The translations under genes and the position numbers were made by a program. Shown here one piece after another: positions 1 through 12,625 of a stretch of DNA of 64,000 nt (its first letter is position 1; each line of letters begins with the position of its first letter). A model generated the notes under the pieces. That model saw only the letters and a program-made list of their open reading frames with translations, searched no databases and was not told where the DNA came from. Origin of the DNA: Styela clava (lineage: Eukaryota > Chordata > Ascidiacea > Stolidobranchia > Styelidae); the NCBI RefSeq assembly GCF_964204865.1, contig NC_135251.1:16058001-16122000 (forward strand), in the 5' to 3' direction.

Positions 1-149
1 CTGTATCTGTCGTGTAAGCAATCAAGAGCCTCAAAAGTTAGTAGATACGATGAATTTTATTTTGCAATTGGCTGACAGTCAATGGAGAGACTTCGGAGCT
101 GTTTGCAATCACTAGTTTATTATTTCACCATACTGAGAATAGTCACAAG

Positions 150-448
150 CAATGTTCCCTCTAATTTCTTGTAGTATGTGTGCGCAGAACTTTTGGTATG
201 TGCGCACTTTTTTGGGAATGGCTAATATTTGTGCAAAAACCAATGTAGAAATTTTGGCGTTCTAACAGGGTAATGGGTGGGCCAACAACAACACTTTCTC
301 AACCTGCCAACCGAGAAAATTGTTACATTACATCGAAATACGTCTGTGCGCAGTAAATCTATGCGTGTGCGCAGCCTCTGAAAGCTGTGTGCGCAGCCTC
401 TGAAAGCTGTGTGCGCGCGCACACGCGCACACCTTAGAGGGAACACTG
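150..448. mobile_element. Small non-autonomous hAT-like element (299 bp)
   Basis: The ends are imperfect inverted repeats: CAATGTTCCCTCTAA at the left and TTAGAGGGAACACTG at the right. They are flanked by a perfect 8-bp direct repeat GTCACAAG (142-149 and 449-456), the target-site length of the hAT superfamily. The interior holds a short tandem repeat, GTGTGCGCAGCCTCTGAAAGC twice near 365-410, next to a CG-rich alternating stretch. There is no transposase, so any movement would need an enzyme from elsewhere. Confidence 0.8.
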
Positions 449-1439
449 GTCACAAGACATACATATTTCAATAAATCATAAAAAAATTGCATTTCAGGGC
501 GGAGGAAGACCCGACAATGGTTATCAAACAGCGTCACCCTTAAATAAGCCTAACAGAAAATGATAATAAAAAAATCGAAGTTCATATAATAATTGGGTAC
601 TAGATTAATTCTTGCCAATAAGTTTATATCGATTTTTTTTTAATCTGTCCCCGAAATACTTCCTGCACAAATTTTCCTTCTTGCCGCGTTGGCGACCTCT
701 GAAGGCGAGATAATCGTTCAGCGCAGTAGAGGATTATGCAACTGTCTTGTTCTCGACATGACAACCCACTCGCCACTGGTTTTCATCGCCAGTTGTCAAA
801 AGTATCGCCTTTGCTATGCAGTTAGTAGCGATATGTCTTGCACAAGTAGTAAGTATACTGATAATGACTTGTAGCGATCTGTTAGGGTGTAGAGCCCAAA
901 CAGTGCAAAGATGTTTGGCTGCGCTAAGAATTCGTAACGCTCACCTTCTTGATCAGCTATCAAAGAGGCTTCTTCGCCGATGCTCGGAGCTGCTGACTAA
1001 TCACGTCTGAATTTGCCCTTATTTCATCTTCGAGCTGTATAATCAGCTGACGCAGTGCGTGCTCAATGTATTTTAAACATACCTTATCTCCCAACTGTAG
1101 CTGTTGGAGTGGAGCGTGGACAAGAAATCCTCTGATAAGAATTCTTCGTAAAATTTTCCAGTCTAATACTCGTCTTTCAATACCTTCTCGAAACTGTCCA
1201 GCGTGACTTTTGTACTGGCTTTCCTATGTGTCTTACTTGGGTTTGCTTGATAAGATACATCTGCTTTCTCCCCCCTTTTAAACCAATTCAGCACCATTTT
1301 TACGGATTCATTAATTAGGATCACATAATACTTGGTTTTATTTCTTGGTTTTTCTTCGGGATTGGTATTGTCGGTTTATGGGGACACTATGGATCAGCAG
1401 CCTTGTTCCTAACTAGTTTTTATTGGGTTAGTTTTGGAA

Positions 1440-1665
1440 ACGGTGACCGTACATTTGCACCCACATACATATGAACCCTTACATTTGCACCGGTATATAC
1501 GCGGGTTCAATCTATATGCGGGTGCTAAAATCCATGGGTTAGGGTTAGTATGAATTCATATATCCGTAAAATTTCATGGGTGCAATAGTATGCAGGTGCA
1601 ATTGTCGTGGGTTCAAATTACGGGTGCAAATGTACATGGGTGCAAATGTAACGGAACCTTTGGAA
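1440..1665. repeat. Fold-back minisatellite, cluster 1 (GGGTGCAAATGT family)
   Basis: Degenerate units of about 12-20 bp around the core GGGTGCAAATGT. The left part carries the reverse-complement form (ACATTTGCACCC) and the right part the direct form, so the cluster is a long imperfect palindrome. Related clusters lie near 9365-9750, 47485-48002 and 57545-57830. No coding capacity is seen. Confidence 0.75.
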
Positions 1666-1804
1666 ACAACTAAGACTACTTGCAGTTTGCGTCTCCTCGC
1701 GAGGTAGTCTATTCGCGGCGACCATTGTGACGTGTGTTGTTGTGCTAGTTTCTTTCGGCAATCTTGTATACACTAGGCGGCGACGATCTGATTTCTTTTG
1801 GTCA

Positions 1805-1932
1805 GCTGTTCATTTTTTCGAGAATGAAGAGTCGCTTACAACGCGTGCGGTTGCATTTTGTCAAAATCGCTGTTCATTTTTTCGAGAATGAAGAGTCGCT
1901 TACAACGCGTGCGGTTGCATTTTGTCAAAATC
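1805..1932 (+). repeat. Perfect 64-bp tandem duplication
   Basis: The 64-bp unit beginning GCTGTTCATTTTTTCGAG occurs twice in a row without a mismatch (1805-1868 and 1869-1932). Perfect identity suggests a recent duplication. It sits at the left edge of the dispersed repeat described next. Confidence 0.9.
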
Positions 1933-2783
1933 GCTGAATGTTTTCGTGAGCGTGTTAGTTAATCCGTAAACACGTTTACGTATTTATTCCCTCTAAATAA
2001 CAAATTTTCCTCAGCATATATATATATATATATATGTGTTGTGCCACGAGGACGATGGCAATTACTTTTTTTCTTTTACGGGACTGTGTAAACAGTGATA
2101 AGGACGAGGTATTATATAAACAACGGCGACGAGATGCTGAAAATAAGTAAAGGACTTGGTTTTGATTTAGGAGGCTCGCGACAGACTGCAAATACGATTT
2201 TAGATATTGCAAACTAAAAAATTCAGTTTACCTAGGGCACACATTTTAATTTGTTTGCTTTCGAGACCACACAGTCAATGTAAAATGAAACAGTCGATTG
2301 TGAGCGCAATGTACCTTTTGATCAATTCTAAAATTACCGACGGGCATAAGTGTAAAGTAATTTAATCAAATTTTTTTTTTGTCCCAAAATGAATTTTACT
2401 CCGCGGAATTTTATCGCAGACGAATAGATTTTTCTAACAGTAATATCTTTAAAATAGAGTGGAGCTAGTGCTGCAAGGACAGCTCAGATTTGTCGAGTTC
2501 ACGAAATCGCAAAACAGGATATAATCGGGCACTATACCACGCATTTTATGTCCACAGATTGTCATAGTATTTCAGAGTAATAATGCTTTTATTTAGTCAA
2601 AGCAACCGCAGGTTAATTTGAACACAATTAAGTTAGTAAAACATTTTAAATATGCCCGTATGGATCACTTTGCGCAAAAAAGTTCATTATCTGTTGAAAA
2701 GTTAGTTATTTAGAGTTTAGACGAGTGGCGTAATAGTGACAACTGTTTCAGAAGCCATTTCGAGGCGATGAATATGTATTTTT
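1845..2783 (+). repeat. Dispersed repeat family A, copy 1
   Basis: This stretch aligns by eye with about 10150-11560 (same strand) and about 59475-61080 (opposite strand). Shared landmarks include GCGTGTTA, a segment around AATTTTACTCCG, the phrase AAGCAACCGCAGGTTAA or a close variant, ATTTTAAATATGCCCGTAT and GGCGATGAATATGTATTTTT. It contains an (AT)n run near 2014-2034. No transposase is visible. Its right edge abuts a duplicated SLC17 fragment at about 2784. Confidence 0.6.
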
Positions 2784-3115
2784 GAGTTTTTAGTTCCATT
2801 ATCGCCGCAGGAATGTGCCCAGGGTTGTACTTTTCCAGAATCGAAAATTGCAAAAAAATACGAATCCACCCGTTAGCAATTGCAGCCGACATCCAAAACA
2901 AATACTGCCATTGCTTGCTTATTTAAAATATGCAATTCATATACAAAATAAATTTAACATTACCAAAAGTTATGTGCTAATAGTACCGTAGTTACTCTAA
3001 AAAAATAAATCTGGCCTGTGATGACGCAAGAAATCCTGTAAAGAAATCAACCGCCGAGTTTGGTCCGCGTATTTTGCCTATATGTCTGTTATATGAGATG
3101 GTCACTTGAGTAAAC
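2784..3115 (-). pseudogene. SLC17-type transporter gene fragment (exons 8-9), inverted
   Basis: Read on the minus strand, this segment matches the SLC17 gene at 3484-8143 from within exon 8, through the intron, and most of exon 9. The peptide FWMSAA is recognisable, as is a stretch resembling LEKYNPGHIP (compare SGKVQPWAHS). Because intron sequence (for example TTTTGTATATG...TTGCATATT) is retained, this is a genomic duplication, not a processed copy. About 8 bp are missing at the start of exon 9 and further changes break the frame. It is joined to a dispersed repeat at about 2784. The upstream exons are not recognisable. Confidence 0.75.
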
Positions 3116-3483
3116 ATACTAAATAGACTATTTTAAAGATAGAACAAGAGACCAGTTAATCAGGTCAGTTGCATACAGTTAAATATTTGAGATTGCATAA
3201 CGCAATGTATGAATTACGTATGGAATGCTGTGATAGATGATTGCAGTCGCCAAAGTTTGCAGGTTCTGTGTTGCGTGTTGGGGTGAAATTCATATTTAGT
3301 CTCGCTCATACTTGTATCAGAGGATGTTTTCATTACGTAAGGTTCATAAAACAACCTACATAAGTTTTGGCTTGTGTGTTCAGATTACTACCATGAAGAT
3401 CAATAGTTCTTAATGGAACCTAACAAAGTGTATATTATTTACAATTATTTATTTATTAGATAGTGAGGGATGAGGGATAAAAT

Positions 3484-6400
3484 ATGTCTGAAAATTCGAA
3501 AACACTTGATCATACGAACGAAGGAGATTATGGCGGAAACATTTCATTATATAAGGAGGTAAAGGGGTTTACTGAGTATAATTTTTGTATGGCTATTATA
3601 TATACAAAGTCTTAAAATACGCAACATATATATATATATGTTAGGGGAAAATAGTAAATTTGACATATATACGACGTAGAATTTCGTCAATCAATTTGAC
3701 AAAACGATCATTGCCCTAATAATATTTTCCTAAAACGGTGTATTATGTCAGACTACGACACCAAGATAGTAATTTTACATTTTCCAATTTTTTGACGATG
3801 ACAGTAATAACATTTGTTTTCTTTCTATCAAAAAGAAGATAACTCCTGGTTGCTATATCAAAGCGAGGCATGTACTGCTGATGATGTCATGTATTGCCAA
3901 GTTCAACTTATTTTCGCTGAGAAACAATCTCAGTATTGCTATTGTGGCCATGGTAAATCACACGGAAAAGACAACAAAAATCAACTCCTCTGATTTTTGC
4001 CCGGATCGCGGAAGTTCAGAAATCCCCAAAAATGAGGTAGTTTCTTTGCAATATCACCAGGAAATAAACTACAAAAGAGCATTAATGATAAATAAATTTA
4101 TCATCAAACTAGATCCGAAAATAGTGAAATATATAATAAACTTAAATAGATAGAGTTTTTTCAAATTTAAACCAATCCATTTATTCGGTCGTCTTTCAAT
4201 TTTATGTTTTACCCATCAAATATTTGAGACAAGATATATTAACTTGATTAAAAAAATTAAACAAGTATCTTTATTTTATTTCAAGCCTATTATATGTTGG
4301 ACCAAGTTTCTGAGATTTTGAAATAAATATTAGCCTAATGGTAAATCCGGCACTGATCGTAGTTTTAGTGCCATGAAATTGCCAAGTTTTGGGTTTGGAT
4401 TTCTGGGTTTAGATATTGACGTAGATTTCCAATCGGGACTTACGAATTTTTATGTACTATATGTACTATATTCTTAAATATGTATCAGCTCTCGGTATCT
4501 TTTTCAGAATGGAGTGTTCGACTGGGATATATGGCAGGAAACTTTGCTATTGGGAAGTTATTATTACGTATACCCATTTTCCAATATTGTCGGAGGATAT
4601 TTGGCAAAAAGATTTGGAGTTAAACTTGTTTCCGGAATGTCTATGCTTTTTTCATCTATCCTTACAATATTAATCCCACTGATTGCCAACTCGGGCTTTG
4701 GTATGTTTGTGGCTGCAAGGATACTACTTGGAACACTACAGGTTAACTATTATTTACCCATTTGTTTTGTTCAGATCTTGGTGTTATGATTAAACGCTTA
4801 TCCGTATATATTGAAATTATTATTTAAGGGACCAATTGCGCCATCTGTACATTCAGCTATAGGACAATGGATACCTCCATTGGAACGCTCAGCAGCAGTT
4901 GCTATCGTTTCCTCCGGAAACAGTATGGGACCACTACTCACTTTTCCTGTAGCAGGAATAATAGCGGATCAACTAGGATGGGAAGCAGTTTTTTATACAA
5001 CTGGTACTTGTTGATTTTTAGAAGATTCAAAATAACGTGCCGCACTTGTGGTAGATATGCTAATGATATTACTGATATATATATAGGCTGATAATGCTGC
5101 TGACTAAAACATGGTAAACCGAAACATATAGTATATTGCAATAATATTCAAAGTATCTTTTTATGAAAATTCGTATTTTAATTGCAGGAGGTGTTGCATT
5201 ACTATGCTCATTGCTGTGGTTTGCTATCATTCATGATTTACCATGTGACCATCCAAGAATTTCAGAAGAAGAAAAATCGTATATTGAAAAGGCAATGGAA
5301 TCGAGTCAAGAGGCATGAATAAATAAGAGTTTTTGGATATTTTGTTTATGCGTAAAAGTATTAATTTAATTTTAGATAGCTGACGAACCAACTCCGTGGA
5401 AATCGATATTTGTGTCAATTCCAGTTTGGGCCGCAGCCATAGGATTTTTTGCCAGTAACTGGGGATTGGTTACGTGTATTTTACTGTTACCAACCTACAT
5501 GTCTACAATACTACGATTTGACCTTGCTGCGGTAAGTTTTTTGGAAATTGTTGAATTGTTGTTGCTACAAAAATTGCTTTTCACCCCAACAACTGTCTCT
5601 ATCGCCTTTTTGAACAATTGCATCACCACGACTACATGGAGATTCCCCGATTCTAGTGAGCACGTATAGCTTGTTAAAAAGCTTTATATTAATGAACAAT
5701 TTTTCTTTGAATCATTTATTCCAATCCTATTTTTGTCAAAATCCGGCTGGGCTGCAAAGCAGTCATTCAAATTAGCTGAGTTTGAAAAATTAGTACACCG
5801 TGTAATCATTGTACCTTTATATCCACAATTCTGATCAGTGCTTCCTTGTTGAATACTGTATAACATTTTAGTATTATAAAATATACCTATATACCATTGC
5901 TTGGATTTATTAAAGATATAGACTGGAAGACATTTCAATGTCCCTTGCAACTACTGGCATAAATTAAGTTACTTGTAGGTATTCTGATATTTAATAAATT
6001 AATATAAAAAATACCTAGATAATATTGCTACGATTTGTTACACTTAAGAACACTACTATACCACAACCTGATACACTTTAATCAATACCATAACACAAAA
6101 ACTGTAAAAGGCATCAAAAGTATTTTGTGGTTCTGATTTTTTATAATAGATTGCAACTGTAATAAAACAGTAACAATGTAGGAATTAGATCTGTCTACAC
6201 ATTAACTGTTTGTTGATTGGTTGTTTCTGGCACGAGTTTCGACTGACAAGAGTTTTGTCTAAGTTTGTCAACTTGGCGATAGACACCGGCATTAAAGAAT
6301 AGACGATTGAAACACCTTATCAGATTTATTGCAATTCCGAAATATATATACAGAATGCAATCTTATAATTTTATCAAGACTAACTTCTTTTTGTTGAAAG

Positions 6401-8143
6401 ACATTTTACGCTTTATATACCTAATCGAATAGCGAATAATATTAAAAAACATGATATCGTTATAAACAGAAATCATTATTATTATCTTAAGTAATTATGT
6501 ACGTCGTACGGATTGGAACTTACATATACAATTATTTCAATGAGTGCTTAAATAACCTGAGAAAATAAGTTTTAGTTCGATAATAACCGAACGAAACATG
6601 TTCCTAAAACCTAAAGTTCTGTAATTTGATTCCTACGGAAGTCTTTGTTAGAATTTTTGGAAAAATTATTTTTGTTTTTATAATTTTAACTGAAATCGGG
6701 GTAAACTTATGGGGGTTGGGGCTATAACAACACGTATATGGAAATTTGATATGATATACTTAAGTCTGCATTACTATCCATTTCAGAGTGGAATTCTTTC
6801 AGCTCTTCCCTATTTGCTGCAGATCGTAACAATACTTATAGCTGGACATTTTAGTGACGTTATTCGCCGACGACGTATTGCAAAAACCGTTACAGTGAGA
6901 AAAGTAAATTCGTTCCTGAATCTCATTATTCCGAGTATATTCATTGTACTGGCTGGATACAGTGGTTGCAATGTTGTGGCAGCGGTTGGATTTTTCAGCC
7001 TGTCGATAGCTTTCCTAGCATTCAATGGTATGTGTATTGTGTGTAATGTTAAAATTAGTTCATAATTATTACAACTCGACCGTCTGTATTTTTAGCCACC
7101 AGTCACGAAGCAAACATTATTGATGTAGCACCAAGATATAGTGGAATGAATAAATTGCGGTATAGTCAATGCTCTTGGGAATATTCCTGGATTTCTTGCG
7201 CCTCAAATGGCCGGACTTATTCTTGCTAATGGTGTAAGTACGGCAATTTTAGCATGAAACTTTCAGTATTGCTGAAACGATTATCATCTTATTTTGTATA
7301 TGTGTTGCATATTCTATTTAAGCAAACAATCGAGCAATGGCAACATGTGTTTTGGATGTCGGCTGCTGTTGCTACAAGTGGATTCGTATTTTTTGCCATT
7401 TTTGGTTCTGGAAAAGTACAACCATGGGCACATTCCTACGACGATAATGGGACTAAAAACTCGCGACACAAAGGTGATAAAGTTTCTTATGAAAGTTTGT
7501 TTGTGCAAAAATTATAACCATGTTACAGAACAAAAAAACCTTTTTCGCAAAATTCGAAAATACGTACATACATTTTTGTAGGTATACTCCTCAAAATTCG
7601 TATGGCATATAATTACCGTCAATAACAGAAATTTTGAAACTCCCGTTTTTGCATTAGATATTAGGATATTGATTGTCACTGCTCGATAACCAATTTTGTT
7701 TCCCCGTCCCGTGCAAAACTGTAATCATCATTTTCTCGTAATTTGTGTATGACTTGGGCCACGTTTTATAGTTGTTAGGCCGATCGTTTTATAGTTGTTG
7801 GAAAAAAAATTCAATTAATTTAGAAATGTTCAATAACAGCCATACAATACATTTTCTTTCATTATTGGAAATTAGGGTATGAATTAAATTTTAAGCTCTT
7901 TTCAGCATAACTGCACACTTTCCATTTAAAGATTAAAAATTGATCTGTTCAGACTTAAAATATTAGACATGTTTTAGTTTACATAGCCTTCAGCTCCGAA
8001 ATCCCTCTATTAGCCATTTGCAATTATAAAATCAGTTGTATCCAATGACTTTTAGGGTTGCTTTCATTGTTTACGCGACAGTGACAGTAATATAATATCT
8101 TACAGCTAATGAGCGAACAGAACTTCAAACGACAATCGATTGA
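3484..8143 (+). pseudogene. SLC17-family (sialin/phosphate-type) transporter, copy 1, frame disrupted
   Basis: Multi-pass major-facilitator transporter of organic or inorganic anions. Ten coding exons: 3484-3558, 3839-4036, 4508-4741, 4829-5003, 5188-5312, 5376-5531, 6787-7027, 7096-7233, 7323-7473, 8106-8143; about 508 codons if the frame were open. Family features are a TM1 region RNNLSIAIVAMVN, GGYLAKRFGVK, WIPPLERSA and a C-terminal WMSAAVATSG. Exon 8 has a 4-bp tandem duplication (GAAT at 7144-7147 and 7148-7151), which shifts the frame before the last three membrane segments. Intron 5 begins with GC (5313), as in the paralogue at 12626-16051. Apart from exon 8 all splice phases agree, so the break is either a recent mutation or an assembly error. 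Exon 2 could start three bases earlier at 3836. Confidence 0.8.
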
Positions 8144-8518
8144 AGGTGCTGAAACCTGATCCAAAACTTTGAGCTTGGTGCAATATATTTTACGTATACA
8201 TAGACAACACGAGGAATTGCGTTACAGGTTAATTTTATCGAGCGTGGCCTAAAGATGACGGATCTCTCGTCCATGAAAATGAGAGAACTGTGATAAACTG
8301 AACCTTATGATTCGGTGAGTTTGCTGAGTCAGAGCAATAAATAATCTCCCACTATGCTGTAACTGATTAACCAACTTGACACATTTTGGCTTGTTCAATT
8401 ATCATGATGCAGAAATATGAACCTCATATTGAAATATACATGTACTTTGAATTTTTTTTTACATGGGAAGGTAATGGATAGAAAACATTCCTAACAAAAA
8501 GGGTACTAGAATGCAGGT

Positions 8519-9176
8519 AATCGTTTTTAAAATTATTAACTGGAGCAGACCTGTATATTTAATGAGTCCAAGAAATCATAATATCGTTGTAGTGATAGCC
8601 AACGATATGATAATTGGTGGCGAGCAGTGATTGGGGTACGAGATAGTTGCAAAGGACCTGCGGATGAATCTGCTGACTTTTGAAATGATTAGCTTGCTTC
8701 GTACAACTTCATTGAAAATACGTATACACCGAAAAGCTACAATGGTTGGTTGAATTATACATCTAATATTACGTCACGAGTTTCAACGGGACCTCGTCAG
8801 GGTTGCCCCAGATCAACGTAATGAAACGAAATGTCTGAAACTATTTTAATCGTTTTTAAAATTATTAACTGGAGCAGACTTAAATATGTAATGAGTCCAA
8901 GAAATCATAATATCGTTGTAGTGATAGCCAACGATATGATAATTGGTGGCGAGCAGTGATTGGGGTACGAGATAGTTGCAAAGGACCTGCGGATGAATCT
9001 GCTGACTTTTGAAATGATTAGCTTGCTTCGTACAACTTCATTGAAAATACGTATACACCGAAAAGCTACAATGGTTGGTTGAATCATACATCTAATATTA
9101 CGTCACGAGTTTCAACGGGACCTCGTCAGGGTTGCCCCAGATCAACGTAATGAAACGAAATGTCTGAAACTATTTT
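8519..9176 (+). repeat. Tandem duplication, 2 x 329 bp
   Basis: The unit at 8519-8847 is repeated at 8848-9176 with only a few differences (near 8550-8565 versus 8880-8895, and one base in GAATTATAC/GAATCATAC). No gene is recognisable in either copy; the open frame across it on the minus strand lacks family features. Confidence 0.9.
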
Positions 9177-9364
9177 ATTTCGCAGCATGCCATTATTTCG
9201 AAGTCGTCCTTATATCCTTGCCGTATTTGACTGTTTGAATATTGTACGATGACAGTCACATTTGTATTGGCTATTAGAGCAGATTTCGAGTATATATGAA
9301 TTCATTATGTATGCAGTTATTTGCCCAATATTCTTTCGCGGGCATGAGTTTAAACAAGTTCCAT

Positions 9365-9750
9365 TATTTTTGCATCCACGTACATTTATTATACTGATAA
9401 ATTGATGTTAGGACATTTGAACCCGCATATTTTTGCACCCACAGGCATTTGCACCTATACATTTGCACTCGTAGATTTTTTGCGACTATGGGCATGTATG
9501 TGGGTGCAAATGTTAGTGAGTGCAATTTCCGTGGGTGCAGATATTCGTGGGTTCAAATATTCTCGGGTACAAATGTACTCAAATGCAAATGTTTTGGGTA
9601 ACAACTAAGGTATGATGGCTGCAAATGTCCGCGGATACATTTGCATCCATCTATACTCGCGTGCTAAAATATGGGTGGAAATGTCCGTCTGTGCAAGAGT
9701 ATGTCCTGGATGTAATTAATGGTTGCAAACATACGCGGGTGCAAATGCGT
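9365..9750. repeat. Fold-back minisatellite, cluster 2 (GGGTGCAAATGT family)
   Basis: Units of the form ACATTTGCACCC on the left (about 9365-9475) are followed by GGGTGCAAATGT units (about 9495-9750). Individual units are diverged, for example GGGTACAAATGT and GGGTGCAGAT. The architecture matches clusters 1, 3 and 4. Confidence 0.75.
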
Positions 9751-10087
9751 CCGCCACCGTTTCAAAGTTGTAATTTGTTGTTTCAGTAAAACTTCATCAC
9801 AGCGTCTGTATACTATTCATATTTCATCCAAACTCGGGTTAATTAACGTTCCTATAACCGTCGCATGTGTGTTTATTATTCAATGCAATGCATAGCATAG
9901 GTAGAAACGCATGAAATATCGTGAAAATGGCATTTTAAGGTCACGCTTTTGTATTTGAGAAATAGTAGCTTCATATTTATCAAGCATTCATATCAATGCT
10001 AGATTAGGCATATTTTGTTCCATTTGCTCAAATAAGAGGTTTAATAGCTTGGATACTTTATTTTCAGTAAAATAATGATGCAGTAGT

Positions 10088-12179
10088 CAGGGATGGCCAA
10101 TTCGTTTCCGTCCAATGAAAACATTCTCGATAGAAACTTGCGCGTGATTGTTTTCATCACTCATCAGCGTAACGTGTTATTTAGGCCGTAAACGCCTTTA
10201 CGTTTGTGTTATTTTCTCTAAAACGAAAATTTTCCACAAATTTGTTCCACGATAACGATGACAATTATTTTATTTTTGTACGCGCACGGAATTGTGAATC
10301 TGGTAAATACGTTCATTGGCGGCGAGTTTCTAAAGACAACGCAACTTTTTGATTGAAAAGCGGCAATTTAAAATACTGAAAATAAAACCGCAAACAATAT
10401 AAGTTTTATTGAGGCCCACGAAAATTTATAAAACGCTTTTCTAGGCAGTGAAAATCGCAAAATTTCGTGGGCCTACCGTACATATTATGTTTGGTCGGGC
10501 GTTTAGAAACGTATCGTCACGAATTGAGGGCGGGATTTGCCTGATTATTCATTACTTTAAATTGTCGTCGAATATTTTCGTGTTAACATTATACAAGGTT
10601 TGAAACGCGACTTTTTCCCGGGTTGTGAGAATGTATATAATATAATAAATCTAAAGTATATTCAATCAATTTTATTGTGATGAAATAAATTTTACTCCGA
10701 GATTCTACAGCAGATTTATGGATTTTTCGAACGGTTTTATCTAAAAATAATCAGAGTGTCAGCATTTCGATTGAGCGGAGTCACTGTTAACAAGTAGGCC
10801 TACATCTAAATATTTGCCGAATTCGCAAAATACGGATCTGAACATTATTTAATCGGGCAGTTTACCACACGTTTTTATTCTTATGATCGCCGATTGCAAT
10901 GGTATATAAGAGTGGTGAGGATTTTATTTTGTCGACGCAACCGCAGGTTAAATTGAAGACAATTAAATTAATAAAGCGAGACATTTTAAATATGCCCGTA
11001 TCGGTCACGAATTCATGAGTTTGCACCACAGAAAAATATATATTCGTTGTTATATCATTTGTTGTAAAAGTCGACTCTTTTAAAAGGTGGCATAATCGTG
11101 GCGATGAATATGTATTTTTAATTTACTGCTAAACTTTATATGTATATTCATTGTATGAAATGAATTATACACTACACTTAACAGGATTTTATATCATTAT
11201 TGGAGATTTTTCTAACGGCGATACCGAGTTGGCAAGATTGCAAAAATACGTATTAAAATTAAATACATCAGGCGGTTTATCTCGTACTTTTAGGTCACAG
11301 ATCGCTGTGGACCGGATAATAATGTTTTTTTGACTAAGAAGAAGCAACCGCGAGTTACGTTGGACACATTAAGTTGATTTATAAAGATATTTTAGAATCT
11401 CGTAGTTGTCATGGATTGAATATTTTATGTAACAGGATGATCACTATACGCTGAAAAGACGGCTCTTTTAACGAGCGCGGAATCGCGGTGGGTGTTACAG
11501 GCGGCATTGGGAATTTCCGATTTCGAAAATCCTGGCTGCGCGGCTGGTAGTGGTGGTAATCTATTCTCTATTAATTTATTTCTAATTTCAAACACAACAA
11601 TATGTTACACATATTAACAATATGGTTCACATAAATTAATATACAAATATACTGGTAGGTAGTAGAAATACCCTAAGCTTAAATATTAGAATTTTTAAAG
11701 GCATAATGAATTTTCGATTGTTGTTGCTTGTTTCAGTTGCCTGTATTGCCAATAAATTTGATTACTCACAGAAAATATACACAATTATCTGAAAACAAGT
11801 AGCATTTTTGTCAATAGACTTGACTATTATCGTAATATCATGGTACCAATGATAGAAAGCGTCAGACAACTCCTTGGCTATCTTTTCATATGGTCATTTG
11901 TACAAAGTGAATAATTTTAATAAACTGACTGTGTCAGAAGTTGCTATTATTTTTTATCGATAGCTATAAACTATCAATTACTTTGTATACATATACTGTT
12001 GGTTTGTGGCTTTATTCTGATATTTCTATTGAAGCTTATTTCCTAATTTACTGGGTTTTAATAAACTAAAACAAAAATGTGTTATTTTCGATTTTAGAAT
12101 GTATTCGGAATTCCAGATTCGAAAACATTATTTTAGAATGTATTCGGAATAGTTTAGTATTCGGAAATGGCCATCCCTG
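10088..12179 (+). mobile_element. hAT-like element, 2.09 kb, with perfect 8-bp target duplication
   Basis: The left end is CAGGGATGGCCAATTCG and the right end CGGAAATGGCCATCCCTG, which are inverted repeats of each other. The flanks are perfect 8-bp direct repeats, GCAGTAGT (10080-10087 and 12180-12187). The interior contains dispersed repeat family A (about 10150-11560), which also lies inside the hAT-like element at 58066-61276. No transposase frame was found. It sits between the two SLC17 genes. Confidence 0.85.
10150..11560 (+). repeat. Dispersed repeat family A, copy 2
   Basis: The most complete same-strand copy. Landmarks shared with the copy at 59475-61080 include TTATTTAGGCCGTAAACGCC, AATATAAGTTTT, AAAACGCTTTTCTAG, GCAAAATTTCGTG, ATTATGTTTGGTCG and, at its right end, GAAAATCCTGGCTGCGCG. 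The last of these resembles a hAT terminal repeat, so the family may itself be a transposon whose other end is lost. Confidence 0.65.
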
Positions 12180-12625
12180 GCAGTAGTAAAATCAACCAAT
12201 GTTTTTTTTTAAATCTAGACTCAAAATACGTCGCTATTAGACTCCAGAGCGATTTGTAAAATAGCCTGTAGTAAACAAAGCGTTTGTGTTGAATGAGCTA
12301 TGTAAAAAACTAACCTTCCCCTGTAAAGTTCGAAGTCTGTTGTGCACTTTTTTAGAATTGAAAGCGACGTTCGTCGCACTTCTGAGGAAGTCAATCAAAT
12401 GGTTTATGAACAAACACCTATAAAAGACATCCTCTTTTGAGAAATAAAACTCTCTGGACAGTTTACTCATTCACACGGGATACATGGGAACATATTTGAC
12501 AATAAAGCAGATTGGGAAAAAAGAATTGAAAATCCATCTCAGGATACAAATACATTATGATTGCTTTGTATTTTAGAACACATCCTTATTTATTAGGCAA
12601 ATATTTGGACATGACTAAATAAAAC

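Noticed and set aside
1847-1932. Possible small RNA or attachment site in the 64-bp repeat
   Set aside because: It is only two tandem units, with no hairpin and no related sites other than family A repeats.
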